From contig NZ_CP061080.1 in the NCBI RefSeq assembly GCF_014495845.1, positions 4,702,001 to 4,766,000 on the forward strand: a stretch of DNA of 64,000 nucleotides, in the 5' to 3' direction. Position numbers and translations under genes: made by a program. How positions within the stretch are numbered: the first letter of the stretch is position 1; each line of letters begins with the position of its first letter. Below the pieces are notes generated by a model. That model was given only the letters and a program-made list of their open reading frames with translations. It was not told the origin of the DNA and did not search any database. This document shows, in pieces, positions 21,800 to 30,560 of the stretch. The DNA is from Aquibium microcysteis. GTDB lineage: Bacteria > Pseudomonadota > Alphaproteobacteria > Rhizobiales > Rhizobiaceae.

Positions 21800-23698
21800 A
21801 TGGCATCTCCGGGCGACAACCAGCGCGGCGGCAAGCCGAAGACGGGCGGGGAGGGCGAAGCCTTCAAGCGCGCCATGACCGTCACCATGCGCGCCATCGC
21901 GGGCGAGAACGACCTCGAAGTTTCCTTCGCCAAGGACAAGCCGGCGCTCGCCGGCAACCGCGCACGCCTGCCGGAACTTGGCAAGCGGCCGACGAAGGCG
22001 GAGGTTTCCGTCACGCGCGGCCTCGGCGATTCCATGGCATTGCGCCGCGCCTGCCACGACAGTTCGATCCATACCCGGCTCGCGCCCGAGGGCAAGCAGG
22101 CCCGCGCGATCTTCGATGCCGTCGAACAGGCACGCGTCGAGGCCATCGGCGCCAACCGCATGGCCGGTGTGGCCGACAATCTCGCCTCCATGCTGGAGGA
22201 CAAGTACCAGAAGGCGAACCTCGCCGGCGTCACCGAGCAGGCCGATGCGCCGCTCGAGGAAGCGGTCGCCATGGTCGTGCGCGAGCGCCTGACCGGTCGC
22301 AAGGCGCCGAAGAGCGGCGAGCGCATGGTCGATCTCTGGCGCGACTGGATCGAGGACAAGGCCGGCGCCGACATCGAGGGCCTGACCGGCAAGCTCGACG
22401 ACCAGAATGCCTTTGCCCGGGTCGTGCGCAACATGCTCGCGTCCATGGACATGGCCGAGGAACTCGGCGAGGAGGAGCAGTCCGAGGAGGCCGAAGAGAG
22501 CGAGGACCAGCCGGAGGGCGAGGAGGACAGCGACGACGGCGGTGAGCAGGACCAGGGCGGCGAGCAGGCCGAATCCGACGAGTCAGACGATTCGAGCGAG
22601 GACCAGGACGCCGGCGAAAGCGAATCCAGCGATGCCGACGCCGACGAGGTCTCCGATGACGAGGACGTCGACGCCGAGACGCCGGGCGAGGCCAAGCGCC
22701 CGGATTTCCCCTATACGAACCTGCCGCCCGATTTCGACTACAAGGTCTTCACGACCGCCTTCGACGAGATGGTGGGCGCCGAGGAACTCTGCGACGAGGA
22801 GGAACTCGACCGCCTGCGCGCCTTCCTCGACAAGCAGCTCGCGAACCTGCAGGGCGTCGTCGGCCGGCTCGCCAACCGGCTGCAGCGGCGCCTGATGGCG
22901 CAGCAGAACCGCTCCTGGGACTTCGATCTTGAAGAAGGCTATCTCGATCCGGCGCGGCTCGTGCGCGTGGTCATCGACCCCATGCAGCCGCTCTCCTTCA
23001 AGCAGGAACGCGACACCGACTTTCGCGATACGGTCGTCACCCTGCTGCTCGACAATTCGGGCTCGATGCGTGGCCGTCCGATCACCGTCGCGGCGACCTG
23101 CGCCGACATCCTGGCGCGCACGCTCGAGCGCTGCGGCGTCTCCGTCGAGATCCTCGGCTTCACCACGCGCGCCTGGAAGGGTGGCCAGTCGCGCGAGAAG
23201 TGGCTGAAGGAGGGCAAGCCCGCTGGGCCCGGCCGCCTGAACGACCTGCGCCACATCATCTACAAGTCCGCCGATGCGCCCTGGCGCCGGGCCCGGCGCA
23301 ATCTCGGACTGATGATGCGCGAGGGGCTCCTGAAGGAGAACATCGACGGCGAGGCGCTGCTGTGGGCGCACAATCGTCTCGTGGCGCGGCGCGAGCAGCG
23401 CAAGATCCTGATGATGATCTCGGACGGCGCACCGGTCGACGACTCGACGCTCTCGGTTAACCCCGGCAACTATCTGGAGCGCCATCTGCGCGCGGTGATC
23501 GACCTGATCGAGACACGCTCGCCGGTGGAACTCATCGCCATCGGCATCGGTCACGACGTCACGCGCTATTACCGCCGCGCCGTGACCATCGTGGACGCCG
23601 AGGAACTCGCCGGCGCCATGACCGAGCAGCTCGCCTCGCTCTTCGCTGATCGTGCCGCTCCCGGCAGGCGCGGCGGCGCGCGGCGCCGCGCGGGCTGA
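21800..23698 (+). CDS. cobT: Cobaltochelatase subunit CobT
   Basis: CobT is the VWA-containing partner of CobS in the aerobic cobaltochelatase. Domains in order are an N-terminal CobT region (residues 1-215), a strongly acidic Glu/Asp-rich linker (about 220-300), and a C-terminal von Willebrand A domain with the MIDAS motif Asp-Asn-Ser-Gly-Ser-Met. At 632 residues it is full length. The Arg/Gly-rich C terminus (Arg-Arg-Gly-Gly-Ala-Arg-Arg-Arg) is basic. It is translated from an ATG 3 bases after hicB, so it depends on read-through from the cobS-hicAB unit. Confidence 0.97.
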   Translation: MASPGDNQRGGKPKTGGEGEAFKRAMTVTMRAIAGENDLEVSFAKDKPALAGNRARLPELGKRPTKAEVSVTRGLGDSMALRRACHDSSIHTRLAPEGKQARAIFDAVEQARVEAIGANRMAGVADNLASMLEDKYQKANLAGVTEQADAPLEEAVAMVVRERLTGRKAPKSGERMVDLWRDWIEDKAGADIEGLTGKLDDQNAFARVVRNMLASMDMAEELGEEEQSEEAEESEDQPEGEEDSDDGGEQDQGGEQAESDESDDSSEDQDAGESESSDADADEVSDDEDVDAETPGEAKRPDFPYTNLPPDFDYKVFTTAFDEMVGAEELCDEEELDRLRAFLDKQLANLQGVVGRLANRLQRRLMAQQNRSWDFDLEEGYLDPARLVRVVIDPMQPLSFKQERDTDFRDTVVTLLLDNSGSMRGRPITVAATCADILARTLERCGVSVEILGFTTRAWKGGQSREKWLKEGKPAGPGRLNDLRHIIYKSADAPWRRARRNLGLMMREGLLKENIDGEALLWAHNRLVARREQRKILMMISDGAPVDDSTLSVNPGNYLERHLRAVIDLIETRSPVELIAIGIGHDVTRYYRRAVTIVDAEELAGAMTEQLASLFADRAAPGRRGGARRRAG

Positions 23699-23703
23699 CC
23701 GGA

Positions 23704-24780
23704 TTGGCTCCGGACCGCGGTGCCCCGGAGGGCGTCCCGTCCAGCCGCGGTGGCGTCCGCGGCGCGGTGCTGGGTGCGGTCCTGACGGCTGCCGCGCTGG
23801 TCCCGGCGGCAGCGGCCTGGAGCGTCGTACAGGCGCATTCAGCGGATGCCGCGGTCGAGCGGGTCGAGATCCGCAGCTGGCCGATCCGGTCCTTCCGGAT
23901 CGGTTCCGCCCAGACGCGCTTCGGACCGCTGGAATTCGTCGGCGGCCTCGAAATGGCCTCGGCCGACCGCGACTTCGGCGCCCTGTCCGCCTTCCGCTTC
24001 CTGGATCCGGGTGGACGGATCGTCGGGGTCGCCGACACGGGCTTCTGGTTCTTCGGCAGGCTTGAACGCGATGCGGAGGGAAGGCCGTCGGGCATGGCCG
24101 ATTTCACCATGCAGCAGATGGTCGGGCCGCGCGGAAAGGTCATCGGCGACAAGGGGCTGACGGACGCCGAGGGTCTGGCGGTGCGTGACGGCATCGCGAC
24201 CGCGAGTTTCGAGCGCGCGCACCGGGTTTCCGAATACAGGCTGGATCCGGCGGACATGAAGAGCCAGATCCGCGACTTGGGCTACGTCATCCCGCCGCGG
24301 GAGATGCGCAACAACCGGGGCCTCGAGACGATCGCCTATGCGCCGAAGGACGGGGCGCTGGCCGGCGCCCGCGTGGTCGTATCGGAAAAGAGCCTCGACC
24401 GGAACGGCAACATCTTCGCCGCGATCATCGAAGGACCGGGGCAGGGCGTGTTCACGGTCGCTCGCCGCGGCGAGTTCGACATCACCGACGGTGCCTTCCT
24501 GCCGGATGGCGACCTGCTCCTTCTCGAACGCAGCTACGCCATCTCGCGCGGTGTGGGCATGCGGCTGCGTCGCATCCCGTCAGCCGACATTCGCAAGGGC
24601 GCGGTGGCCGACGGAGAGATCCTGTTCGAAGCCGGCATGACCTATCAGATCGACAACATGGAGGGGCTCGACGTCTGGCGCCGCGCCGACGGCGCGCTCA
24701 TGGTGTCGCTGATCTCCGACGACAACCACTCGATCCTGCAGCGCAACCTGTATCTGGAGTTCGTGCTGCACGAAGAATAG
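23704..24780 (+). CDS. Exported esterase-like phytase-family protein
   Basis: The protein has a hydrophobic N-terminal segment (Gly-Ala-Val-Leu-Gly-Ala-Val-Leu-Thr-Ala-Ala-Ala-Leu-Val-Pro) fitting a signal peptide or anchor. The remainder looks like the beta-propeller "esterase-like activity of phytase" family, with Gly-Leu-Glu, Asp-Thr-Gly-Phe, Asp-Ala-Glu-Gly-Leu-Ala and Asn-Arg-Gly-Leu-Glu-Thr-Ile-Ala repeats. The longest start is a TTG at 23704, five bases after cobT. The substrate is not known. Co-directionality with cobT is usual in rhizobia and does not imply a cobalamin role. Confidence 0.85.
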   Translation: MAPDRGAPEGVPSSRGGVRGAVLGAVLTAAALVPAAAAWSVVQAHSADAAVERVEIRSWPIRSFRIGSAQTRFGPLEFVGGLEMASADRDFGALSAFRFLDPGGRIVGVADTGFWFFGRLERDAEGRPSGMADFTMQQMVGPRGKVIGDKGLTDAEGLAVRDGIATASFERAHRVSEYRLDPADMKSQIRDLGYVIPPREMRNNRGLETIAYAPKDGALAGARVVVSEKSLDRNGNIFAAIIEGPGQGVFTVARRGEFDITDGAFLPDGDLLLLERSYAISRGVGMRLRRIPSADIRKGAVADGEILFEAGMTYQIDNMEGLDVWRRADGALMVSLISDDNHSILQRNLYLEFVLHEE

Positions 24781-24806
24781 GGCACGCCCATCGCTCGCCG
24801 CGGGTT

Positions 24807-25427
24807 TCAGCGAAGGGCCGGCACCGGCTTCAGGACCGACAGCAGCGCCCCATAGGGCGCGAGCATGGCGACCCCGATCAGGATCTTGACGGCGAAATCG
24901 CCGAGCGCCAGCGACACCCACAGCGGCGCCTGTCCGCCGAGGAAGGGGACCGCGAAGGCGAGCGAGCCGTCCTCCATGCCGAAGGCGGCGTCGATGCCGG
25001 CGAAGGTTCCCGAGAAGGCGAGGCCGAAGAAGAGGACCGTGTCGAGCGCGGAGCCGATCAGCGTCGAGAGAAAGGGCGCCTGCCACCAGGCCCTGCCGCG
25101 CAGACGGTCGAACACGGCCGTGTCGAGGAGCTGGGCTGCGAGGAAGGCCGAGCCGGAGGCGATCGCTATGCGCGGCGTGGCGAGCCAGACCGACAGCGCC
25201 ACGGCGATGACGAAACCCGCCAGGACCACCCGGCGCGCGGCGCTTGCGCCGAAGCGGCGGTTGGTCAGGTCGTTGACGAGGAAGGCTGCCGGATAGGTGA
25301 AGGCGCCCCAGGTGAGGAGTTCGCCCAGTCCGAGATGCTCGAAGGGATACTGGACGAGGACGTTCGACAAGGCGACGATGATCGCCATGGCCGCGACGAA
25401 CGGCAGGACGCGCAGGCTGCTGGTCAT
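24807..25427 (-). CDS. Queuosine-precursor transporter, YhhQ/VUT family
   Basis: This is a polytopic membrane protein of 206 residues with about six hydrophobic helices. It carries the family signature around residues 40-60 (Leu-Thr-Trp-Gly-Ala-Phe-Thr-Tyr-Pro-Ala-Ala-Phe-Leu-Val-Asn-Asp-Leu-Thr-Asn) and a later Gly-Asp-Phe-Ala-Val-Lys. YhhQ imports queuosine precursors such as preQ0/preQ1 (queP in E. coli). The preQ1-I-like aptamer just upstream strongly supports this substrate class. It lies downstream of rpmB on the same strand. GluQRS, which also acts in queuosine metabolism, is encoded later in the window. Confidence 0.93.
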   Translation of the reverse strand: MTSSLRVLPFVAAMAIIVALSNVLVQYPFEHLGLGELLTWGAFTYPAAFLVNDLTNRRFGASAARRVVLAGFVIAVALSVWLATPRIAIASGSAFLAAQLLDTAVFDRLRGRAWWQAPFLSTLIGSALDTVLFFGLAFSGTFAGIDAAFGMEDGSLAFAVPFLGGQAPLWVSLALGDFAVKILIGVAMLAPYGALLSVLKPVPALR

Positions 25428-25455
25428 TTTTTTATCCTGGGTGATGGAACCAGAA
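25425..25455 (-). promoter_or_regulatory. preQ1-I-like riboswitch aptamer on the transporter start
   Basis: On the minus strand the 5' arm UUCUGG (25455-25450) pairs with CCAGGA (25440-25435), with a loop between them. The GGUUC...ACCC...AAAAAA pattern matches the preQ1-I consensus. Loop CAU can pair with AUG of the start codon as a short P2. The Shine-Dalgarno-like AGGA lies inside the P1 3' arm, so ligand binding would block translation. The downstream gene is a queuosine-precursor transporter, a known target class. Confidence 0.8.
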
Positions 25456-25477
25456 AGGCGGGCCGTAAGCCCGCCTT
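25455..25477 (-). terminator. Hairpin after rpmB, terminator-like
   Basis: A 9-bp GC-rich stem (AAGGCGGGC against GCCCGCCTT, loop TTACG) follows the rpmB stop on the minus strand. The trailing tract is only TTTCTGG, which already belongs to the preQ1-like aptamer, so termination is probably partial and rpmB may read through into the transporter gene. Confidence 0.55.
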
Positions 25478-25509
25478 GCGATGATGTCCGGACGAAGGCC
25501 GAACGCGGA

Positions 25510-25806
25510 TCAGGCGGCCGGCTGGTCGGCCAGCTTCTTGGTGATCTGCTTCTTCAGGAGACGCGCACGCTGCGACAGCTCGGCCACGTCGGCCTTGAGC
25601 AGGAAGGCATCGAGCCCGCCGCGATGCTCGACCGAGCGCAGCGCGTTCGCGGAGACGCGAAGGCGGACGCTCTGGTTGAGCGCCTCCGACATCAGCGTCA
25701 CGTTGACGAGGTTGGGCAGGAAGCGGCGACGCGTCTTGTTGTTGGCGTGGCTCACATTGTTGCCGTACAGGACGGCCTTGGCGGTCAGTTCGCAAGCGCG
25801 GGACAT
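25510..25806 (-). CDS. rpmB: 50S ribosomal protein L28
   Basis: L28 is a small basic protein of the large ribosomal subunit. The 98-residue sequence has the family start [10 protein letters not shown] and the central [14 protein letters not shown] block. The alphaproteobacterial form is longer than the 78-residue E. coli protein. The gene is co-directional with the preQ1-controlled transporter that follows. Confidence 0.98.
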   Translation of the reverse strand: MSRACELTAKAVLYGNNVSHANNKTRRRFLPNLVNVTLMSEALNQSVRLRVSANALRSVEHRGGLDAFLLKADVAELSQRARLLKKQITKKLADQPAA

Positions 25807-26071
25807 GGTTCTCTACCTTCGGTTCTCGTCGGACCAATCGACCGACCCGCACCAGACCGTATGGCGCGCGGGCTTTGTCAGGCGGCCTCGTGGGAAAAAG
25901 TCGGGGTTCCTTAGTGGGAAACGGACCGATCGTCAAGCGCAGCGCCCGCGCAAACGACTCCGGCGTCTCGATCCGTGCCGGAATGCCGCTGCCACAGATC
26001 GGCCGAAACTTTCCGCCACATGATCGGTTTCGGCACCGAGCCGCCGACCGGCTTCATGCGAGGACCAGACA

Positions 26072-26866
26072 GTGCAACGCCTATCCAATCCCCTGCGCAT
26101 CGCGGTCATTCTCGCCGCCTCGATCGTGCCGGCAGCGGCCCCGGCGGCAGAGAGCACCTCCTTTCGGTCAGAATACGCGACGTCGCTCTACGGCATCGTG
26201 CTCGCGCGCTCCACCTTCGAGAGCCGGATCGCCAGGGACGGCTTCGAGATCAGCGGCCGGCTGTCGAGTTCGGGTGTCGCCAAGGTCTTCGACGACACTC
26301 GCGCCAATGCGCGGGCGAGCGGACGCCTCGGAACGGACGGTCCGCTTCCGCGCAGCTATGACGTCGACTACACCTCGGGCGACAAGAAAAAGAAGACCAC
26401 CATCGCCTTTGCCGACGGAACGGTGGTGCGCGCCGACAACACGCCGCCCGTGCGTACCAACCGCAAGGACTGGATCAAGGTCGAGCAGAAGCACCTGGCG
26501 GGCGTCGTCGATCCGATCTCGGCCGCGCTGGTCCGCGCCGCCTCGCCCGCCGAGGTCTGCAACCGCACGATCCGCGTCTTCGACGGCGCCCTGCGCGCGG
26601 ATCTTCACCTCGCGCCGGCCGGTTTCGGCACGGCCTCCGTCTCCGGCTACAAGGGCGAAACGGTGAAATGCACGGTGCGGTTCGAACCGGTCGCCGGCTA
26701 CCGCAGCAACAACAAGTCGATCGCCTACATGCGCAGGACCTCGGACATCGCGATCGCCTTTGCGCAGGTCGGCACCTCGGGTGTATACGCCCCCGTCGAG
26801 GCGACGGTCGGCACCCAGGTCGGAACGATCAAGGTCCAGGCAGTCCGTTTCGAGATGGTGAAGTAG
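26072..26866 (+). CDS. DUF3108 domain-containing exported protein
   Basis: The GTG at 26072 gives a 264-residue protein with a signal peptide (about residues 1-26, ending Ala-Ala-Pro-Ala-Ala-Glu). The mature part matches DUF3108, a periplasmic beta-rich family: Tyr-Gly-Ile-Val-Leu-Ala-Arg-Ser, Val-Asp-Tyr-Thr-Ser-Gly-Asp-Lys-Lys-Lys-Lys and Gly-Val-Val-Asp-Pro-Ile-Ser-Ala. In other alphaproteobacteria it often lies next to rpmB, as here, divergently. The function is unknown. Confidence 0.88.
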   Translation: MQRLSNPLRIAVILAASIVPAAAPAAESTSFRSEYATSLYGIVLARSTFESRIARDGFEISGRLSSSGVAKVFDDTRANARASGRLGTDGPLPRSYDVDYTSGDKKKKTTIAFADGTVVRADNTPPVRTNRKDWIKVEQKHLAGVVDPISAALVRAASPAEVCNRTIRVFDGALRADLHLAPAGFGTASVSGYKGETVKCTVRFEPVAGYRSNNKSIAYMRRTSDIAIAFAQVGTSGVYAPVEATVGTQVGTIKVQAVRFEMVK

Positions 26867-26868
26867 CA

Positions 26869-26893
26869 GCCGGAAGCGACGCTTGCTTCCGGC
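26869..26893. other. Intercistronic GC-rich hairpin
   Basis: A perfect 9-bp inverted repeat (GCCGGAAGC and GCTTCCGGC, 7-base loop) sits between the DUF3108 gene and the EamA gene. No T tract follows on either strand, so it may be an RNA-stability or Rho-associated element more than an intrinsic terminator. Confidence 0.4.
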
Positions 26894-26907
26894 GGGGAGC
26901 GGCGGGA

Positions 26908-27789
26908 ATGGCGCGGGCGACGTTGATCGGCTTTTCGGCGGTGATGATGTGGGCGCTGCTCGCGCTCTTCACCGACGCCTCGGGTGCTGTGCCCCCCTTC
27001 CAGCTCTCGGCCATGACCTTCGCCATCGGTGCGGCGGTCGGCTTCGCCGCTCGCGGCCTGTCGGCGACGCCCGTCGAGCGCGTATCGATACCACCGGTCG
27101 TCTGGTTGGTCGGGATCGGCGGCCTCTTCGGCTACCACTTCTTCTACTTCACGGCGCTCCGCAACGCGCCCGCGGTGGAGGCGAGCCTGATCGCCTATCT
27201 CTGGCCCCTCCTGATCGTGCTCGGATCGGCGCTGATGCCGGGGGAGAGGCTGGGCTGGCACCATCTGGCGGGCGCCCTGATGGGCCTTGCCGGCACGGCA
27301 CTGATCGTCAGCCGGGGCGGCGGCTTCGAATTCGACGTGCGCTACGCCTATGGCTATGGCATGGCCGGCGTCTGCGCGCTGCTGTGGTCGTCCTACTCGC
27401 TGCTGTCGCGCCGCTTCCAGTCTGTCCCGACCCGCACGGTCACCTGGTTCTGCGCCGCGACGGCGGTTCTGTCGCTTCTCTGTCATCTGGCGATGGAGGA
27501 GACGGTCTGGCCGCAAGGCGCGGGCGAGTGGCTCGCGGTGATCGGCCTCGGCCTTCTGCCGGTCGGTGCCGCCTTTTACGCATGGGACCACGGCGTCAAG
27601 CGCGGCAACATCCAGGTGCTCGGAGCCGCAAGCTACGCGGCGCCGCTGCTTTCGACGCTGGTGCTGATCGTCTTCGGCTTCGCCGAGCCGACGCTGTCCA
27701 TCCTGGCGGCCTGTCTGCTGATCACGGCCGGTGCCGCGCTCGCTGCCAAGAACATGATCCTGTCGCGTCCGAAGGCGTCCGCCGAATGA
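26908..27789 (+). CDS. EamA-family (DMT) transporter
   Basis: The 293-residue protein shows ten hydrophobic helices in two EamA halves. Characteristic blocks are Ala-Pro-Ala-Val-Glu-Ala-Ser-Leu-Ile-Ala-Tyr-Leu-Trp-Pro-Leu-Leu and, in the second half, Ala-Ala-Ser-Tyr-Ala-Ala-Pro-Leu-Leu-Ser-Thr. It would export or import small metabolites such as amino acids across the inner membrane; the substrate is unknown. ATG 26908 has GGCGGGA upstream. It overlaps the next gene by ATGA. Confidence 0.9.
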   Translation: MARATLIGFSAVMMWALLALFTDASGAVPPFQLSAMTFAIGAAVGFAARGLSATPVERVSIPPVVWLVGIGGLFGYHFFYFTALRNAPAVEASLIAYLWPLLIVLGSALMPGERLGWHHLAGALMGLAGTALIVSRGGGFEFDVRYAYGYGMAGVCALLWSSYSLLSRRFQSVPTRTVTWFCAATAVLSLLCHLAMEETVWPQGAGEWLAVIGLGLLPVGAAFYAWDHGVKRGNIQVLGAASYAAPLLSTLVLIVFGFAEPTLSILAACLLITAGAALAAKNMILSRPKASAE

Positions 27790-28460
27790 TGCCGTTCCCG
27801 GGCGGCATCGAGGCGACCCAGAACGGCACGCTCGTGCTGTCGGCGATCGCGGCCGCGCTCTATCTCGCGATGGCGAGGCGCCCGCCCTCGTTCAGGCGGA
27901 CGACGGTGAAGACCGCGTCGGTCGCGCTCCTCGGCGTTCTGGTGCTGGTCGCGGAGGGCCCGGCGCTGCTGGCGGCCGCGCTGTTTCTGTCCGCGCTCGG
28001 CGACCTCTTCCTGGCGGAGGACGGCGATCGGGCCTTCCTTGCCGGCCTCGCCGCCTTCCTGGTCGCGCATCTCGTCTACGTCGTCCTGTTCGGCATGGCC
28101 GGAAGCGGTCTCGACGCCTTCGCGGACGAGCCGCTGCGCCTCGTCCTGGCGGCGACGATCGCGGCCTTCGCGATCGGCACATACCTTCGGCTCCGGCCGG
28201 CGCTGCCCCGCGAACTCGTCCTCCCGGTCGGTGTCTACGTCGCTGCCATCCTGGCCATGGGGCTCGCCGCCGCCACGCTCTCGTCCGTCGCGGTGATCGC
28301 GGGCGCGCTCCTCTTCATGGCCTCCGACGCCGTCCTCGCCGCCGGCCGCTTCCTCATCCCGGCGGAGTCACCGCGCCAGTCCGTCGTCGCGCCTGCCGTC
28401 TGGGTGCTCTACTATGCCGCCCAGGCAGCGATCACGCTGGGGTTTCTCCTCGACCGGTGA
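27786..28460 (+). CDS. Lysoplasmalogenase-like YhhN/TMEM86 family protein
   Basis: This polytopic membrane protein of 224 residues has about eight helices. Family residues visible are Ala-Leu-Gly-Asp-Leu-Phe-Leu-Ala-Glu in the early helices and Met-Ala-Ser-Asp-Ala-Val-Leu-Ala near the C-terminal third; the two acidic motifs are the proposed active site. The animal members hydrolyse the vinyl ether of lysoplasmalogens. The bacterial substrate is uncertain. The ATG at 27786 overlaps the EamA stop by 4 bases, which shows translational coupling. Confidence 0.87.
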   Translation: MMPFPGGIEATQNGTLVLSAIAAALYLAMARRPPSFRRTTVKTASVALLGVLVLVAEGPALLAAALFLSALGDLFLAEDGDRAFLAGLAAFLVAHLVYVVLFGMAGSGLDAFADEPLRLVLAATIAAFAIGTYLRLRPALPRELVLPVGVYVAAILAMGLAAATLSSVAVIAGALLFMASDAVLAAGRFLIPAESPRQSVVAPAVWVLYYAAQAAITLGFLLDR

Positions 28461-28498
28461 GGCGCAACCTTTGGCAGCGCGGACCGTGCGCCGCAGTG

Positions 28499-29116
28499 TC
28501 ACGCGAACATGTCCATCACGAGACCGTGCACCCGCTCGAAGGCCGCCTGCGCACCCGCGATCACGAGAGCCTCTTCACCGTCGGTGAGATGTACCGCGTC
28601 GAGTGCGGTCGTGAAGATCCGCCAGTGTCGGCCGCGACCGTCAGCGGTGTCGGCCAGATGCCGCGCGCCGAACCTTTCCGAGAGGCCCAGCTTCGCCGCC
28701 TCCTTGAGCAGCACCGCTGCGCCGAGGTTGGATCCTTCCGCCACGTAGAGCCAGCCGAGCGCGGTGGCGACATCGGCGGGCGCTGCGTTCGCAACGGCCG
28801 GATACTGGCCACCGTCCGGCTGTCGAACACGGAGATCCGCCATATCCAGCAGGATCATCGGGAGCCGCCGTCTTTCTCTCAGCCCGGGCAGAAGCACGTT
28901 CAGGCGGGCGTCGTCGTAGAGTGGCTCGATCGAGCGGTGAAATGCATGCTGCATCAAGAGAAGGCGGCCGTACCGCTCCACGTTGCGGAAAGGTTGCTTG
29001 TCTGTGATTGCCTGGTCCAGCCGGCTATGCGACTGGCCCGTCGCCGCCCTGAGGAGCCTTGCGCGGGCGGTCCCCTGGTCCCCCGCTCCAGCCCAGGTTT
29101 TCGTGTCCGTCGTCAT
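28499..29116 (-). CDS. Heme oxygenase-like protein (biliverdin-producing type)
   Basis: The 205-residue protein fits the HemO/BphO family: Arg-Ala-Arg-Leu-Leu-Arg-Ala-Ala-Thr near residue 20 followed by a Ser-His-Ser-Arg-Leu-Asp segment whose His is the likely proximal heme ligand, and later Leu-Gly-Trp-Leu-Tyr-Val-Ala-Glu-Gly-Ser-Asn-Leu-Gly-Ala, the conserved distal-helix signature. ATG 29116 is preferred over an upstream in-frame Met at 29215. It would open heme to biliverdin with release of iron. No phytochrome partner is adjacent in this window. Confidence 0.85.
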   Translation of the reverse strand: MTTDTKTWAGAGDQGTARARLLRAATGQSHSRLDQAITDKQPFRNVERYGRLLLMQHAFHRSIEPLYDDARLNVLLPGLRERRRLPMILLDMADLRVRQPDGGQYPAVANAAPADVATALGWLYVAEGSNLGAAVLLKEAAKLGLSERFGARHLADTADGRGRHWRIFTTALDAVHLTDGEEALVIAGAQAAFERVHGLVMDMFA

Positions 29117-29258
29117 TCGGGGCCCATCTGAGTTCCTGGCGGACCGTGATTGTGCTCGGATCCTGTGAAGTTTCGGGGTTCGCTTTTCCGAGCAGCGGCG
29201 AGCGCCCTCCGTCACTGACGAGCCACCGGCGGGGGGCCGCCTGATCTCCCGACGGCGG

Positions 29259-29696
29259 CTACCGCCGGGGCGCCCAACCGGGCGGTGCCAGTTGGAACGA
29301 AGCGAAGTCGAAGCCGGGGGCGACGGTACATCCCACGAGCGTCCAGTCGCCGAGGCTCCGTGCCGACTGCCAGACGGCGGCCGGGACGATGCCCTGCGGT
29401 CGCTGGCCGGACAGGATGTCCGGGCCGAGCGTCATCCGCTCGACGTTGGCGCCGTCGACCGAGATCGACAGTTCGAGCGGTGCGCCAGCATGGTAGTGCC
29501 AGACCTCGACGGCATCCTTCACCAGATGCCAGTGGGAAACCTGTCCGCGCTCCAGCAGGAAATAGATCGCGGTCGAGTGTCCGCGCGGCCCGCCCGCCGA
29601 ATCGCGAAACGTCTCCGCGTACCATCCGCCTTCGGGATGCGGCTGTAGGCCGAGCGCCTCGATGATCCGACCCGCCTCGCTGCCGCGGCCGCTCAT
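29259..29696 (-). CDS. Cupin domain-containing protein (DUF985)
   Basis: The 145-residue sequence is a single-domain cupin_5/DUF985 protein: Leu-Gln-Pro-His-Pro-Glu-Gly-Gly-Trp-Tyr-Ala-Glu-Thr, Ala-Ile-Tyr-Phe-Leu-Leu and Glu-Val-Trp-His-Tyr-His-Ala-Gly. The start ATG overlaps the gloB stop by 4 bases (29693-29696), so it is translated with gloB. Members are uncharacterised; a sugar or small-molecule isomerase-like role has been suggested for the fold. Metal-binding histidines are present. Confidence 0.88.
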   Translation of the reverse strand: MSGRGSEAGRIIEALGLQPHPEGGWYAETFRDSAGGPRGHSTAIYFLLERGQVSHWHLVKDAVEVWHYHAGAPLELSISVDGANVERMTLGPDILSGQRPQGIVPAAVWQSARSLGDWTLVGCTVAPGFDFASFQLAPPGWAPRR

Positions 29697-30460
29697 GCGA
29701 TGTCCTTGCGCTTGCGGATCTCGGCGAAAACAGCCTCGTCGGTTGCTGCTTCCATCCCGAGGTTGCGGCGTATGACCGGGTCGTGCGCCCGCAGGAAGGG
29801 GTTCGTGGCCATCTCCTGCATCAACGTCGTCGGCAAGGTCGGCAGGCCAAGCGCCCGGAGCCGGTCGACCTCTGCCGCGCGTGTCTTCAGCGCGGAATTG
29901 GTGGGATCGATGCCGAGCGCGAAGCGCGCATTCGACTGCGTGTATTCGTGGCCGCAATAGACGATCGTCTCCAGTGGCAGTGCCGTGAGCTTCTTCAGCG
30001 AGGCGAACATGTCCGGTGCCTTTCGCTCGAACAGGCGCCCGCAGCCGAGCGAGAACAGCGTGTCGCCGGTGAACGCGACGTGGGAGTCCGCAAAATTATA
30101 GCAGACATGACCAGCCGTATGGCCTGGAGTCTCGATGACTCCGACCGTCCCGCTGCCGAACCGGAATGTCTCGCCGTCCCGAACCGTGCGATCGATGCCG
30201 GGAATGCGGGCCGCTTCCGATTCGGGGCCGATGATCGTCAGCCCGAACTTCTCCTTGAGCGCCAGGTTGCCCTCGACGTGGTCCGGGTGGTGGTGGGTCG
30301 TCAGGATGACCGTCGGTGTCCAGCCGGTCCGCTCGATGGCCGCAAGAATGGGGCCGACCTCCGGCGCATCGATGATGGCAGTCTCGCCGGTCGACGGATC
30401 GCGCGCGAGCACGCCGAAATTGTCGCTCCGGCACATGAACTGTTCGATTTCCAGGGTCAT
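29693..30460 (-). CDS. gloB: Hydroxyacylglutathione hydrolase (glyoxalase II)
   Basis: GloB hydrolyses S-lactoylglutathione to lactate and glutathione in methylglyoxal detoxification. The metallo-beta-lactamase fold has the metal motif Thr-His-His-His-Pro-Asp-His at 55-61, Gly-His-Thr-Ala-Gly-His, Phe-Thr-Gly-Asp-Thr-Leu-Phe and Cys-Gly-His-Glu-Tyr-Thr. The C-terminal substrate-binding domain is present (Asn-Pro-Phe-Leu-Arg). At 255 residues it is full length. It is divergent from the methyltransferase gene, an arrangement I recall from rhizobia. Confidence 0.96.
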   Translation of the reverse strand: MTLEIEQFMCRSDNFGVLARDPSTGETAIIDAPEVGPILAAIERTGWTPTVILTTHHHPDHVEGNLALKEKFGLTIIGPESEAARIPGIDRTVRDGETFRFGSGTVGVIETPGHTAGHVCYNFADSHVAFTGDTLFSLGCGRLFERKAPDMFASLKKLTALPLETIVYCGHEYTQSNARFALGIDPTNSALKTRAAEVDRLRALGLPTLPTTLMQEMATNPFLRAHDPVIRRNLGMEAATDEAVFAEIRKRKDIA

Positions 30461-30560
30461 TCCCTACCTCATTCGTGCTGCGCAGACACGATAGGGCGCC
30501 GCGCAGGGCTTCGCCACCCTTTCCTTGCGATGTCGCGGCGGTACGACTAGCGTGCGCGCC

